Origin: Phycisphaerales bacterium
GTDB lineage: Bacteria; Planctomycetota; Phycisphaerae; SM23-33; FEN-1343
Reading direction: 5' to 3'
DNA length: 45,628 nt
NCBI GenBank assembly: GCA_003171335.1
Contig: PMYD01000134.1
Coordinates: 1-45,628 of the forward strand
Position 1 is the stretch's first letter. The number at the start of each line of letters is the position of its first letter. The notes beneath the pieces are model-generated. The model saw only the letters and a list, made by a program, of their open reading frames with translations, did no database searches and had not been told where the DNA came from. Positions 32,987 through 41,556 of this stretch are shown piece after piece. The position numbers and the translations under genes were made by a program.

Positions 32987-33010
32987 CCCACCTCGTCCCA
33001 TGAAGTGGTG
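32966..33010. promoter_or_regulatory. mraZ box: MraZ-type operator boxes, 10-bp phased
   Basis: TCCCA occurs at 32966, 32986 and 32996, and GAAGTGGTG at 32972 and 33002. Divided into decamers from 32961, the five consecutive blocks carry CCCA, GTGGTG, CCCA, CCCA and GTGGTG in the same register. MraZ of E. coli and Mycoplasma binds TGGG-type repeats spaced by one helical turn. The boxes overlap the promoter spacer and -10, which fits autorepression. Confidence 0.65.
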
Positions 33011-33025
33011 GATCGGGGTAAACAA

Positions 33026-33496
33026 ATGGCCTTGTTCGTCGGTGAGTTTGATCAAGCCCTTGATGAGAAGCGGCGGATTGCAATTCCCGCCCCGCTGAGG
33101 GACCAGATCGATGCGGCAACCGACGGCGAAGGCTTCTTCCTGGTGCTGGGTACCAAGCGGCACCTGTGGCTTTACCCCGACAAGTACTACCGCGGCTTGA
33201 CGGCCACACTGAAGCGCTCGCCGCTGCCAACGCGGAGCGGCGAGAAGATGGGCCTGTTTTTCGCCATGGCCCGCTACGTGGAACCCGACAAGCAGGGCCG
33301 CATCGTTCTGCCGGAAAAGTCAATTCAGCGAGCGGTGGTCGGCGAGCAGGTAACCCTGGTGGGCCACGATGACCACATCGAAGTGTGGCCGCGCGAGGAG
33401 TGGGATCGGCACCTGCAAGAGCAGTTGCCCTCCTACGATGACGCCATCCTGGAGATGGGCGAGAAGCTGTCGGGCGTTGACCTGCCGCCGCCGTAG
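33026..33496 (+). CDS. mraZ: Transcriptional regulator / division protein MraZ
   Basis: DNA-binding regulator of the dcw cluster, 156 aa. It has the two SpoVT/AbrB-like repeats: FVGEFDQALDEKRRIAIPAPLRDQI, and later YVEPDKQGRIVLPEKSIQRA. Both carry the D-x-K-x-R-x-x-I/L-P pattern. GGGGT lies about 8 bases before the ATG at 33026. The frame upstream is open from 32933 but includes the promoter, so it is excluded. First gene of the cluster. Confidence 0.95.
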   Translation: MALFVGEFDQALDEKRRIAIPAPLRDQIDAATDGEGFFLVLGTKRHLWLYPDKYYRGLTATLKRSPLPTRSGEKMGLFFAMARYVEPDKQGRIVLPEKSIQRAVVGEQVTLVGHDDHIEVWPREEWDRHLQEQLPSYDDAILEMGEKLSGVDLPPP

Positions 33497-33566
33497 GACC
33501 GTGTTGCAGGCAAATCTGTTCGGGCTGTTGCGGGTGCATTTGTTTCGGGCGTACCTAGGGTTCATT

Positions 33567-33594
33567 CGGCCGATGTCACGGATGGCATCGGCCG
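33567..33594 (+). other. Hairpin in the mraZ-rsmH leader
   Basis: Perfect 9-bp stem CGGCCGATG / CATCGGCCG with a 10-base loop, between mraZ and the next small ORF. There is no T-run after it, so it is more likely an RNA structure or processing site than a terminator. Confidence 0.45.
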
Positions 33595-33643
33595 GATGGA
33601 CCCCGGCTGGAGAAAAGTCTACCCGGAGTGAAAGGATTCCGCC

Positions 33644-33871
33644 ATGCTTACCCCTCGGTTGGCCACGTGCGAGTTAGAGGCGGGGCAAGGATGCCCTTCC
33701 TCGAACATCGCCGAACTGCACGCCGGCCCGGCAGGCCTGTTTCCCGGTACGATTAACCGGCAGCGCCTGGCGGAATTGGCCTTGCGGCTGGCGAGAGTTC
33801 GGGCCCTGGGGGGTGAGTATGGCCGGGTAGACTTTTCTCCAGAACTTGCCAGGCTGGTCGCCCGGCGGTAG
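33644..33871 (+). CDS. Small hypothetical protein between mraZ and rsmH
   Basis: A possible protein of 75 aa. AAAGGA lies 8 bases before its ATG. It is rich in Ala, Leu and Arg (QRLAELALRLARVRALGGEYG), with a helix likely in the middle, and has no signal peptide or recognised family. It lies 48 bp ahead of rsmH in the same direction. The spacing and ribosome site support translation, but the codon content cannot be judged by eye. Confidence 0.5.
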   Translation: MLTPRLATCELEAGQGCPSSNIAELHAGPAGLFPGTINRQRLAELALRLARVRALGGEYGRVDFSPELARLVARR

Positions 33872-33919
33872 GGCGCGTTGCCCGCCAGGGAGGGCCCTAA
33901 GATTCTCCAAGGGAGTTCG

Positions 33920-34849
33920 ATGCCTGCGCCGCTGGAACACAAACCGGTGCTGAGTCGGCAGGTGGTGGAGTTGCTGGAGCCACAGCGCTGCCGGCGAATA
34001 ATCGACTGCACTGTCGGCCTGGGTGGCCACGCCGCCGCCCTGCTGGAAAAGGCGGACCCATCGTGCCGGCTCATCGCCATCGATCGCGACGAGCGGAACC
34101 TGCGCCTGGCCAAGGAGCGGCTGTCGGGCTTTCAGGACCCCGCCGGCGACCGCGTGCGATTCTTTCACGCCGGCTTTGCGGACATCCAGGAGGTGCTCCA
34201 CCAGGCGGGGATCGACAAGGCCGACGCCGTGCTGGCGGATTTGGGCGTCTCCTCCAGTCAGATCGACGACCCCCAGCGCGGCTTCAGTTTCGTGAGCGAT
34301 GGTCCCCTGGACATGCGGATGGACCCCACGGGCGATGCGCCGACGGCCGCGAAACTGGTGAACACGCTTTCCGAGGATGCGTTGGCCGACCTGCTGTTCG
34401 ACAACGCCGACGAGCGGCGCAGCCGGCAGATCGCGCGGCATATTGTTCGAGCCCGCCAGGTGCAGCCGATAACGCGAACGCTCCAGCTCGTGGAGATCGT
34501 CCGCAATGCCTGCAAGCGCCACATGCGCGCCCGCATCAACCCGGCCACGCGAACGTTCCAGGCCCTGCGCATGGCCGTCAACGCGGAGCGCGAGCAGTTG
34601 GCCGCCCTGCTGGCGGCGATGCCCCGGATTCTGGAGCCGGGGGCGCGGGTGGCGGTGATCAGCTTTCACTCGCTGGAGGATGGACCGGTAAAATTTGCAT
34701 TTTCTTCCTGGAAATCCGCCGGATGTGGGAGAATCATTACGCGTAAACCGGTGGTTCCTGACGATGAGGAAGTAGCGGCCAATCCGCGCAGCCGTAGTGC
34801 GAAGCTGCGTTGCTTTGAATGGGCTGGAAGGATCCAGACCCAAGCTTGA
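33920..34849 (+). CDS. rsmH: 16S rRNA (cytosine-N4)-methyltransferase RsmH
   Basis: Methylates N4 of C1402 in 16S rRNA, 309 aa. HKPVLSRQVVELL opens the family, and CTVGLGGHAAALLE is the SAM site. ADLGVSSSQIDDPQRGFSF and DMRMDP are the signature blocks, followed by INPATRTFQALRMAVN and VISFHSLED. The start ATG at 33920 has GGGAG before it. Its last codons (WAGRIQTQ) are duplicated immediately downstream. Confidence 0.96.
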   Translation: MPAPLEHKPVLSRQVVELLEPQRCRRIIDCTVGLGGHAAALLEKADPSCRLIAIDRDERNLRLAKERLSGFQDPAGDRVRFFHAGFADIQEVLHQAGIDKADAVLADLGVSSSQIDDPQRGFSFVSDGPLDMRMDPTGDAPTAAKLVNTLSEDALADLLFDNADERRSRQIARHIVRARQVQPITRTLQLVEIVRNACKRHMRARINPATRTFQALRMAVNAEREQLAALLAAMPRILEPGARVAVISFHSLEDGPVKFAFSSWKSAGCGRIITRKPVVPDDEEVAANPRSRSAKLRCFEWAGRIQTQA

Positions 34850-34917
34850 GGATGGAGCTTTTAGCATGACCTGTTTGTGGGCTGGAAGGATCCAGACCCA
34901 GACCCGAGGATGGAGCC
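34821..34917 (+). repeat. Tandem duplication of the rsmH 3' end
   Basis: GGGCTGGAAGGATCCAGACC at 34821 recurs at 34879, 58 bp on. In both copies GAGGATGGAGC follows within about 30 bp, then an ATGACC. Thus a ribosome site and start context appear twice in front of the LysM gene. Confidence 0.8.
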
Positions 34918-34928
34918 TATTTCAATGA
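34866..34928 (+). CDS. Possible 20-codon leader peptide before the LysM gene
   Basis: The first ATGACC starts a frame of 20 codons that contains WAGRIQTQ, as does the RsmH C-terminus. It ends with TGA overlapping the ATG of the LysM gene (ATGA). GGATGGAGC precedes it. It may couple translation of the LysM gene, or may be only a by-product of the duplication. Confidence 0.35.
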   Translation: MTCLWAGRIQTQTRGWSLFQ

Positions 34929-36112
34929 CCCGCGAAACGAAGATCGCGCTGTTAGTCGGTTTGGTCTTCATCATCTGTTTCGGCGTTATCCTGGGCAATG
35001 CGCATGATCGTCTGCCCGCGCCGCGCCCTGGCACGGCACTCGCCGTGAACGGGACGCCGGCGCTCTCCGCCCGCCCGGGCGAGCTGGATCGCGTAAACGT
35101 CCCCTCTTTGAACAATGTGCATTCCACGCCCCCCGCCCCGCCGGCGGCGGATAGCGGCTTTGGCGGCGGCGCCCTGGCGCCGGTGAACGGCAGCGGCAGC
35201 ATCAGCCACACGGGCGATTTGCCGCCGCTGCATACGGCTCCGGCGCCCGATGTTGAACCGGCAGCCAACGAAACCCCGCCCGCGCAGAACGCGCGGACCG
35301 AGCCGGCGGCCCCAGCCACCGGCACCGCCGGGCAGACTCGAGCCGCCGGGCAGACCGCCCAGGCTCCGCCGGCCGCGCCGAAGCAAATGTACAAGGTGCT
35401 TGAGCACGACACGCTGTACACGATTGCCGGCAAAGTTTACGGCCACGGCAATGAGCCCAACTACAAGCTCATTCTGGAGGCCAACCGCTCTACGCTGCCC
35501 AGCGAGAGCAAGTTGCAGGTCGGGCAGGAGCTGGTTATTCCGCCGCTGCCGGGGGGGACGGCCGTCGTGGATGGACGCGGCCTGCATGATTATCTTCAGA
35601 ATCTGCCGCGAAGCTCCGCGCCGACCGCGGGCAGTACGCCCAGCCGCACAACGTCGGCCGGCTCGGCCAGCGGCGCTTCGGCCACCGGCAGCAGCCTGCC
35701 GAGCCTTTCGGGGATCGGCAGCACCACGACGGGCGCCCCAGCCGGCAGCACGCAATCGCTTACGCCGGTCATCGGCCGCTCGGGCATCTCTTCGGGCGCA
35801 CTGACCAGGCTGGCGGACAATAGCTCCAGCACAAGCGCACCGCGCAGCGGCGGGCTCGTCCGGATGGACAGCGCAGCGCCGATCACGCGGACGTCGACCC
35901 CGGACCCCCGGACGGCGGCGACTCCCCCCGCGCGAGCCGCGACCGGCAAGGCGTACACGGTCAAGCCGCACGACTGCCTGGCGGCCATCGCCCGTGCGCA
36001 GATGGGGGATGGCAGCGAAGCCACCGTGAACAAGCTCTTCGCCGCCAATCGCGACAAGTTGAGCAGCCCGGAGAAGCTCTCGCCGGGCACGGTGCTGGTG
36101 ATTCCAAACTAG
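34925..36112 (+). CDS. Membrane-anchored LysM-domain protein
   Basis: Protein of 395 aa. An N-terminal transmembrane helix (KIALLVGLVFIICFGVILG) is followed by about 120 residues of Pro/Ala/Ser/Thr linker. Then a LysM domain (YKVLEHDTLYTIAGKVYGHG, ending LVIPPLPG), a second low-complexity segment and a C-terminal LysM (YTVKPHDCLAAIARAQMGDG, ending TVLVIPN) follow. LysM domains bind the glycan strands of peptidoglycan. It lies between rsmH and ftsL, so a role in septal or cell-wall assembly is plausible. This is inference from position. The ATG at 34925 is chosen because GGAG is 9 bases before it, over ATG 34910 and GTG 34877. Confidence 0.82.
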   Translation: MTRETKIALLVGLVFIICFGVILGNAHDRLPAPRPGTALAVNGTPALSARPGELDRVNVPSLNNVHSTPPAPPAADSGFGGGALAPVNGSGSISHTGDLPPLHTAPAPDVEPAANETPPAQNARTEPAAPATGTAGQTRAAGQTAQAPPAAPKQMYKVLEHDTLYTIAGKVYGHGNEPNYKLILEANRSTLPSESKLQVGQELVIPPLPGGTAVVDGRGLHDYLQNLPRSSAPTAGSTPSRTTSAGSASGASATGSSLPSLSGIGSTTTGAPAGSTQSLTPVIGRSGISSGALTRLADNSSSTSAPRSGGLVRMDSAAPITRTSTPDPRTAATPPARAATGKAYTVKPHDCLAAIARAQMGDGSEATVNKLFAANRDKLSSPEKLSPGTVLVIPN

Positions 36113-36128
36113 AGACTCAGCCTCAAGC

Positions 36129-36407
36129 ATGCGTATCGCTTTGGTCATCCTGCTGCTGACGGCCATCGGGGTGGGTCTGGTGGAGATCCGCCGGCAGGAG
36201 GTCGTGTTTCAGCATGAGATTCAGCAATTGACGAAGGATCAAGTGCGCCTGGGGCAGGAGTCCTGGGCGCTGGATGTTCGCCTGGGGAGTCTGACGGCGG
36301 TGGAGGCCCTGCGCAGCCGCGCCCAGGAGATGGGCCTGGTGCTGGAAGGGCCGACGCCTTCGGAATCATCGCCGCAATCGCCGGCCGCGGAGCCGGCGCG
36401 AGATTAG
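36129..36407 (+). CDS. ftsL: FtsL-like cell division protein
   Basis: Protein of 92 aa with an N-terminal transmembrane helix (IALVILLLTAIGVGLVEI) and a heptad-like coiled coil (EVVFQHEIQQLTKDQVRLGQ). FtsL partners FtsB and FtsQ in the divisome. The sequence identity of FtsL is always weak, so the call rests on topology, size and position just before ftsI. Start ATG at 36129 is 16 bp after the LysM gene. Confidence 0.72.
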   Translation: MRIALVILLLTAIGVGLVEIRRQEVVFQHEIQQLTKDQVRLGQESWALDVRLGSLTAVEALRSRAQEMGLVLEGPTPSESSPQSPAAEPARD

Positions 36408-36457
36408 CCGCGCCGGTGGCGGTGCGCCGGGCGGTGCAGCGTGGAGGAACAGCTCCG

Positions 36458-38278
36458 GTGTCTGCGGCTACTAAGCGACCTTACGCCTGTCACATCCTGT
36501 TTGCCCTGCTTTTCGCCGGCCTGGCGGCGCTGCTGGGGCGGCTGCTGACTTTTCAGAGCCGCTGCCAGGGCGACATGATCAAGAAGGCCGAGCAGCAGCA
36601 GCGCATCACGCTGGACATTCCCGGCCGGCGCGGTGACATCTACGGGCGAAGCTATTCCATGTCGGTGCTGCTGGCCGGCAGCCGGCGGGCGCCCAGCATC
36701 TTCGCCGACCCGACGTTCATCGCCCCCGACCCGCCGGAAAACCCGGATTCGCCCGCGGCCAAACGCGCCATCCACGATGCCCTTCTGGAGGCGGCCAAGC
36801 CGGTCGCCGAGGCGCTGCGCGTGCCGACCGACCAGGTGCTGGGCGATCTGGAAGAAGGCCGCCGCATCGACCGCCGATTTGTGTGGCTGGCCCGGGAAGT
36901 GGACGACGCGACCGTGGAGCGCATCAAGGCCCTGCATCTGCGCGGGGTGGATGTCAAGTCGGAGTGGCGGCGGGAGTATCCAAACGGCTCGCTGGCAGCG
37001 CATATCATCGGCTTTGCCTCGCGCGATGAGAAGGATGTGGAGCGCGGCGACGAGGGCATGGAACTGTACGCCGACTCGTACCTGCACGCGGAGGATGGTC
37101 ACAATATCGTCTGGGGCGATGCCGCGCGGCGGGCGATCTGGGATGCGCCGGATTCCTACCAGCCGCCCAAGGATGGCCACCACGTGCAGTTGACCCTCGA
37201 CGTGATCATTCAACGGAAGCTTCAGGAGGAACTGGCCAAGGTCGTGGCCAAGAGCAAGGCCGAGTCGGCCCTTGGGATTGTCGTCGATGTGCGAAACGGC
37301 GAGATCCTGGCCCTGGCCAACGAGCCGACGTACGACCTGAACGATTACGGCAAGTCCACGGCCGACCAGCGGCGCAACCGGGCCATCGTCGATCCGTACG
37401 AGCCGGGCAGCATTTTCAAACCTTTCGTCGCGGTCTCCGCCTTCGCCATGGGCAAGGTGCGGCTGGGGGAAGAGATTTTCTGCAACAACGGCGCTTACGA
37501 ATGCCGGGCGGGCCGCACGCTGCACGATGTTCACGGCGGCTACGGCACGCTGACGTTCGAGGCCATTGTCTTCAAGAGTTCCAACATCGGCATGTCGCAC
37601 ATCGGCGAGCGCCTGGGCAACGATACGCTGTATGGCATCATCACGGCCTTCGGCTTTGGCAGCAGCACGGGCATTGAGCTGCGCGGGGAGGACGTCGGCC
37701 TGGTGAATCCGCTGAGAAAGTGGACGCCGGATTCCAAGTGGTCGATCCCCATGGGCCAGGAGGTGGGCGTGACGGGCCTGCAGATGGCGATGGGGCTGAC
37801 CTGCATCGCCAATGACGGGTTCATGCTGCGGCCCAAGCTGATTCGGGCGATCTACGGAAGCGATGGGCAGGTGCAGATCGACCGCGCCGGGCCCATCCCG
37901 GTCCGCCAGGTGGTTGATGCGGCTATCTGCCGCAAGTTCCGTCTGGAGGTGCTGGCCAGGGTGCCCACGGAGGGTACGGGCAAGTCCGGGCGACTGAACG
38001 GCTGGAGCAGCTTCGGCAAGACGGGTACGGCACAGATTGCCCCGTACGGCACGGGCCTGTACACCGCCAGCTACATGGCGGGCTCGCCGGTGGATAAGCC
38101 GCGGCTGGTGTGTCTCATCAGCGTGCGCAAGCCCGACCCGCACGGCGGCTTCTATTACGGCGGCCAGGTGGCCGCGCCGGTGGTCAAGGCGGTGATGGAG
38201 CAGGCGCTGGCGTACCTGGATGTGCCGCAGGATGAGGACCCGCTGCCGGCCAAGGGCACGGTGGCATCGAAGCATTAA
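36458..38278 (+). CDS. ftsI: Penicillin-binding protein 2-type transpeptidase (FtsI)
   Basis: Class B penicillin-binding protein for septal crosslinking, 606 aa. An N-terminal helix (HILFALLFAGLAALLG) is followed by the pedestal GRRGDIYGR. The transpeptidase has nucleophile Ser318 and Lys321 in PGSIFKPF, SSN at 374-376 and KTGT beginning near 521. No PASTA domain is present. The start is the GTG at 36458 with GGAGG upstream. A GTG at 36416 is in frame but has no visible ribosome site. Confidence 0.93.
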   Translation: MSAATKRPYACHILFALLFAGLAALLGRLLTFQSRCQGDMIKKAEQQQRITLDIPGRRGDIYGRSYSMSVLLAGSRRAPSIFADPTFIAPDPPENPDSPAAKRAIHDALLEAAKPVAEALRVPTDQVLGDLEEGRRIDRRFVWLAREVDDATVERIKALHLRGVDVKSEWRREYPNGSLAAHIIGFASRDEKDVERGDEGMELYADSYLHAEDGHNIVWGDAARRAIWDAPDSYQPPKDGHHVQLTLDVIIQRKLQEELAKVVAKSKAESALGIVVDVRNGEILALANEPTYDLNDYGKSTADQRRNRAIVDPYEPGSIFKPFVAVSAFAMGKVRLGEEIFCNNGAYECRAGRTLHDVHGGYGTLTFEAIVFKSSNIGMSHIGERLGNDTLYGIITAFGFGSSTGIELRGEDVGLVNPLRKWTPDSKWSIPMGQEVGVTGLQMAMGLTCIANDGFMLRPKLIRAIYGSDGQVQIDRAGPIPVRQVVDAAICRKFRLEVLARVPTEGTGKSGRLNGWSSFGKTGTAQIAPYGTGLYTASYMAGSPVDKPRLVCLISVRKPDPHGGFYYGGQVAAPVVKAVMEQALAYLDVPQDEDPLPAKGTVASKH

Positions 38279-38552
38279 GAGTGAGACTTGAGGCTTGAGA
38301 CTTGAGGCTCGAGAGCCGATAGTGGACGCCCAGCGAAGAGGATTCGAGCAGACCGCGTTGTGAGCGTTGGGTTGAATTCCTGCCGGCGATCGGGATGTGA
38401 CGGTGATCGAGCCGATCCGGCTGAAGTACTGAACTCTTGAGCTTTCGAGAATCAAGCCGGTCTTGAGCGGCGGGCGCGAGGGAACACACGAGGCGCTGCC
38501 TCATGTCTTGGGCCTCAAGCCATCGCTTCAGCCTCAAGAGCGGAGTCTCAAG
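38279..38552. repeat. GACTTGAGGCTTGA inverted word arrays
   Basis: A left array starts just after the ftsI stop (38279-38316, GAGACTTGAGGCTTGAGACT). The right array at 38508-38552 has inverted words (GGGCCTCAAGCC, GCCTCAAG, GTCTCAAGG). The spacer is 190 bp without a gene. The right array ends 11 bp before the murE ATG. Confidence 0.75.
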
Positions 38553-38563
38553 GACGGGACAAG

Positions 38564-40078
38564 ATGCAATTGAGTCGTTTGCTTTCGGCCGCGGGCGTAC
38601 AGCCGCTCCAGAGGCAAGGCGAGGCCGAGGTGACGGCCGTGACGGCCGATTCGCGGCGCGTGGAAAAAGGCTCGTGTTTCATCGCCGTGCCGGGTCCAAA
38701 AGCCGATGGGCACCAGTACATCGCCCAGGCCGCCAGGGCCGGTGCGGCGGCGATTCTCTGCGAGAACGCCGCGGCCGTGCCGCAAGGTGTGGCCTTCGCC
38801 ACGCTGGCCAGCACGGCCCAGGATGTCGGCCCGATTGCGCAGGCTTTTTTCAATTGGCCCAGCCGCCAGCTCAAGCTGATCGGCGTGACGGGCACCAAGG
38901 GCAAGACCACCTTTACCTATCTCGTGCGGCATATCCTCGCCCGCGGCGGCATCGATGCCGGCCTGATCGGCACGATCGCGTATGAGTACGCTGGCCAGCG
39001 CATCGCCGCCGACAACACCACGCCTGGCCCGGTGGCCCTGGCGGAACTGATGAGCCAGATGGTCGCGGCCGGCTTGATGTACGCGGTGATGGAGGTTTCA
39101 AGCCACGCGCTGCACCAGCACCGCACCGGCGGGCTTTCCTTCGCGGCGGCCGCCTTCACCAATCTCACCGGCGATCACCTCGACTACCACGGCACGATGG
39201 ATGCCTATTTGGACGCCAAGGCGCTGCTCTTTTCCGGCCTGGCGCCCTCGGCCACGGCGGTGATCAATCGGGATGACCCGAGCTGGGCGAAGCTCGCGGC
39301 CGCCACGCGCGGGCGCATCGCGCTATATGCGGTGGAGCCTGGGCGCCAGATCGACGCGGACATTGTTGCTCGCCATGTGCACGTGAGTGCGCGCGGCACG
39401 CGCTTTGAGTTGAGCCTCCACGGTCGAACCGCCAGTGTGGAGACCAACCTGATCGGCCGGCACAACGTGGCCAACTGCCTGGCCGCCGCCGGGGCGTGCG
39501 CGGCGATGGGCTTGGAACTGGAGACAATCGCCGACGCTCTGAACCTGCCCGTGCAGGTGCCGGGCCGGTGCCAGCGCGTGTGCGGCGGCGGCGATTTTGA
39601 GGTGTTCGTCGATTACGCGCATACGGATGATTCGCTGGACAACACGCTGTCGGCCCTGCGGCCGCTGACGGCCGGAAAGCTGATCGTGCTGTTCGGCTGC
39701 GGCGGCGATCGCGACCGCACCAAGCGGCCGCGCATGGCCCGCGTGGCCCAGAGGCTGGCCGATCGCATCGTGCTGACGCAGGACAATCCGCGGACGGAAA
39801 ACCCCCAGCAGATTCTGGCAGATATTCTGGCGGGGTTCGACACCGCCGGCCAGGCCAAGCTGGCCGTCCGGCCGGATCGACGCGAGGCCATTCGCCTGGC
39901 GATCAGCGAGGCCCGCCGGGGCGATGTAGTCGTGCTGGCCGGCAAAGGGCATGAGAATTACCAGATCATCGGCATGCAAAAGCACCATTTCGACGACTCG
40001 GAGGTGGCCGCCGAATGCGTGGCCGAGCTTTCGCAAGCCTCTTTAGTAGTAGCCCCGGCGGGCAAAGGTGTGCGATGA
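38564..40078 (+). CDS. murE: UDP-MurNAc-tripeptide synthetase MurE
   Basis: Adds the third amino acid to the peptidoglycan stem, 504 aa. The ATP site is GVTGTKGKTT at 107-116, and Lys219 is the likely carbamylated lysine in DAYLDAKALLF. DNPRTENP at 407-414 has the DNPR that selects meso-diaminopimelate, so the wall should be of the DAP type. The stop overlaps the start of murF (ATGA). Confidence 0.96.
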   Translation: MQLSRLLSAAGVQPLQRQGEAEVTAVTADSRRVEKGSCFIAVPGPKADGHQYIAQAARAGAAAILCENAAAVPQGVAFATLASTAQDVGPIAQAFFNWPSRQLKLIGVTGTKGKTTFTYLVRHILARGGIDAGLIGTIAYEYAGQRIAADNTTPGPVALAELMSQMVAAGLMYAVMEVSSHALHQHRTGGLSFAAAAFTNLTGDHLDYHGTMDAYLDAKALLFSGLAPSATAVINRDDPSWAKLAAATRGRIALYAVEPGRQIDADIVARHVHVSARGTRFELSLHGRTASVETNLIGRHNVANCLAAAGACAAMGLELETIADALNLPVQVPGRCQRVCGGGDFEVFVDYAHTDDSLDNTLSALRPLTAGKLIVLFGCGGDRDRTKRPRMARVAQRLADRIVLTQDNPRTENPQQILADILAGFDTAGQAKLAVRPDRREAIRLAISEARRGDVVVLAGKGHENYQIIGMQKHHFDDSEVAAECVAELSQASLVVAPAGKGVR

Positions 40079-41556
40079 AACCCATGCTGCTGGATGAGCT
40101 CTGCCGCCAGGTTGGCGGCCGCTGGCTTGGCCAGGCGCCCCAGGGGCCGGTGCGGGTGGCGAAGGTCACCATCGATTCGCGCAAGGCGGCCGCGGGCGAT
40201 CTGTTCATTGCTATTCGAGGCGCTCAGTTTGACGGGCATGACTTCCTGCCGCAAGCGGCCGCCGCCGGCTGCGTGGCGGCCATCGTGGAGTCGGGCTGGG
40301 CGGCGGATTCGGCGGTCGTGGCCCGATTTGCCGGCGTCATCGCCGTGCCCAGCTCGCTGGAGGCCCTGGCCCAATTGGCCATGCGGCATCGCCGGACCTT
40401 TGGGGGCCGCGTCATCGGCGTGACCGGCTCGGTGGGCAAGACGACCGTCAAAGGGATGATCCACCATATCCTCGCCAGGCACAAGAAGGGCTCGGCCGCC
40501 CCCAAGAGTTTCAACAACAACATCGGCGTGCCGCTGACGATCCTGGCCGCCGGCGAGGCGGATGAGTACATCGTCTGCGAACTGGGTTCCAACGCGCCCG
40601 GCGAGATCGCCGCCCTGACGCGGATCGCCGACCCGGATATCGCCGTCATCACGGCCGTCGGGCCCAGTCACCTGGAGAAACTGGGCAGCATTGAGGGGGT
40701 CGCGGCGGAAAAGGCGGCGATTCTGGCCGGACTGGAAGAACGCGGCGGCGTCGGTGTCATCTGGGCCGATAGCCAGCCGCTCGCGCAGGCCGTGCGCGGC
40801 TGTCGGGCGCGGCTGATCCGGTTCGGCGCTGATGAGCGGGCCGATCTGCGGCTGACGGGCTGGGAGGGCAATGGCTGGTCGCAGCGGTTCCAGGTGGATG
40901 GGCGAGCGTGGTTCACGCTGCCGCTGCCGGGCCGCCACAACGCCTCCAATGCCTTGGCGGCCATCGCGGCGGCGATGCAGCTTGGCCTGTCGCTCGAGCA
41001 GGCCGGCTCGGCGCTGGCCGATGTCGCCGCCGCCGACATGCGCCTCCAGGCCCGCCAGGCGGGCGATGTGACGGTCATCAACGATGCCTATAACGCCAAC
41101 CCGATGAGCATGGCCGCGGCCGTCGAGGCCCTAAACAAGGTGGAGGGTGGGCGGCGAGTCTTCGTCGCCGGCGACATGCGCGAGCTGGGGGCCGATTCTC
41201 AGCCGCTTCACGTGGCGCTGGGCGGCCGTATCGCCCAGTCGCCCATTGGGCTTCTCGTTACCGTCGGCACGCTGGGCCGGTTCATTGCCCAGGGCGCGCA
41301 GGCGGCGGGCTCATCGCTCACCATCCGGAGCTACGCTACCGCCGCCGACGCCGCGGCGCATGTGGACGACTGGCTTAAAGCCGGCGACACGGTGCTGGTG
41401 AAAGCCTCGCGCGGCGTCGCCGCCGAGTGCATCGTGGAACGGATCCTCGCCCGGTCGGCGGCGGCCGACAAGCACAACGGCGCGTGCCCGCCTGTCTCAC
41501 TCGCGGCGCCCGCGGAAGCGAGCCTGACCGCTGGGGCCGGAGGGCGCCGGCCGTGA
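40075..41556 (+). CDS. murF: UDP-MurNAc-tripeptide:D-Ala-D-Ala ligase MurF
   Basis: Adds D-Ala-D-Ala to complete the UDP-MurNAc-pentapeptide, 493 aa. GVTGSVGKTTVKG near 115-127 is the ATP-binding loop. FNNNIGVPLTIL and VINDAYNANPMSM are typical blocks. The C-terminal 30 residues are Ala/Gly-rich and probably not conserved. The ATG at 40075 overlaps murE, and the TGA overlaps the GTG of mraY. Confidence 0.96.
   Translation: MKPMLLDELCRQVGGRWLGQAPQGPVRVAKVTIDSRKAAAGDLFIAIRGAQFDGHDFLPQAAAAGCVAAIVESGWAADSAVVARFAGVIAVPSSLEALAQLAMRHRRTFGGRVIGVTGSVGKTTVKGMIHHILARHKKGSAAPKSFNNNIGVPLTILAAGEADEYIVCELGSNAPGEIAALTRIADPDIAVITAVGPSHLEKLGSIEGVAAEKAAILAGLEERGGVGVIWADSQPLAQAVRGCRARLIRFGADERADLRLTGWEGNGWSQRFQVDGRAWFTLPLPGRHNASNALAAIAAAMQLGLSLEQAGSALADVAAADMRLQARQAGDVTVINDAYNANPMSMAAAVEALNKVEGGRRVFVAGDMRELGADSQPLHVALGGRIAQSPIGLLVTVGTLGRFIAQGAQAAGSSLTIRSYATAADAAAHVDDWLKAGDTVLVKASRGVAAECIVERILARSAAADKHNGACPPVSLAAPAEASLTAGAGGRRP

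Larger units (their letters stand above)
32254..33025. other. Gene-free region upstream of mraZ
   Basis: This interval of 772 bp contains 63-bp repeat units, a nested palindromic element and the mraZ promoter. Between 32720 and 32930 I see no feature beyond low-information sequence. Frames through it (for example at 32591-32863 minus) look like repeat read-through, not genes. Confidence 0.75.

Noticed and set aside
36404-38455. Long minus-strand open frame opposite ftsI
   Set aside because: Shadow of a gene with intact SIFK, SSN and KTGT motifs.
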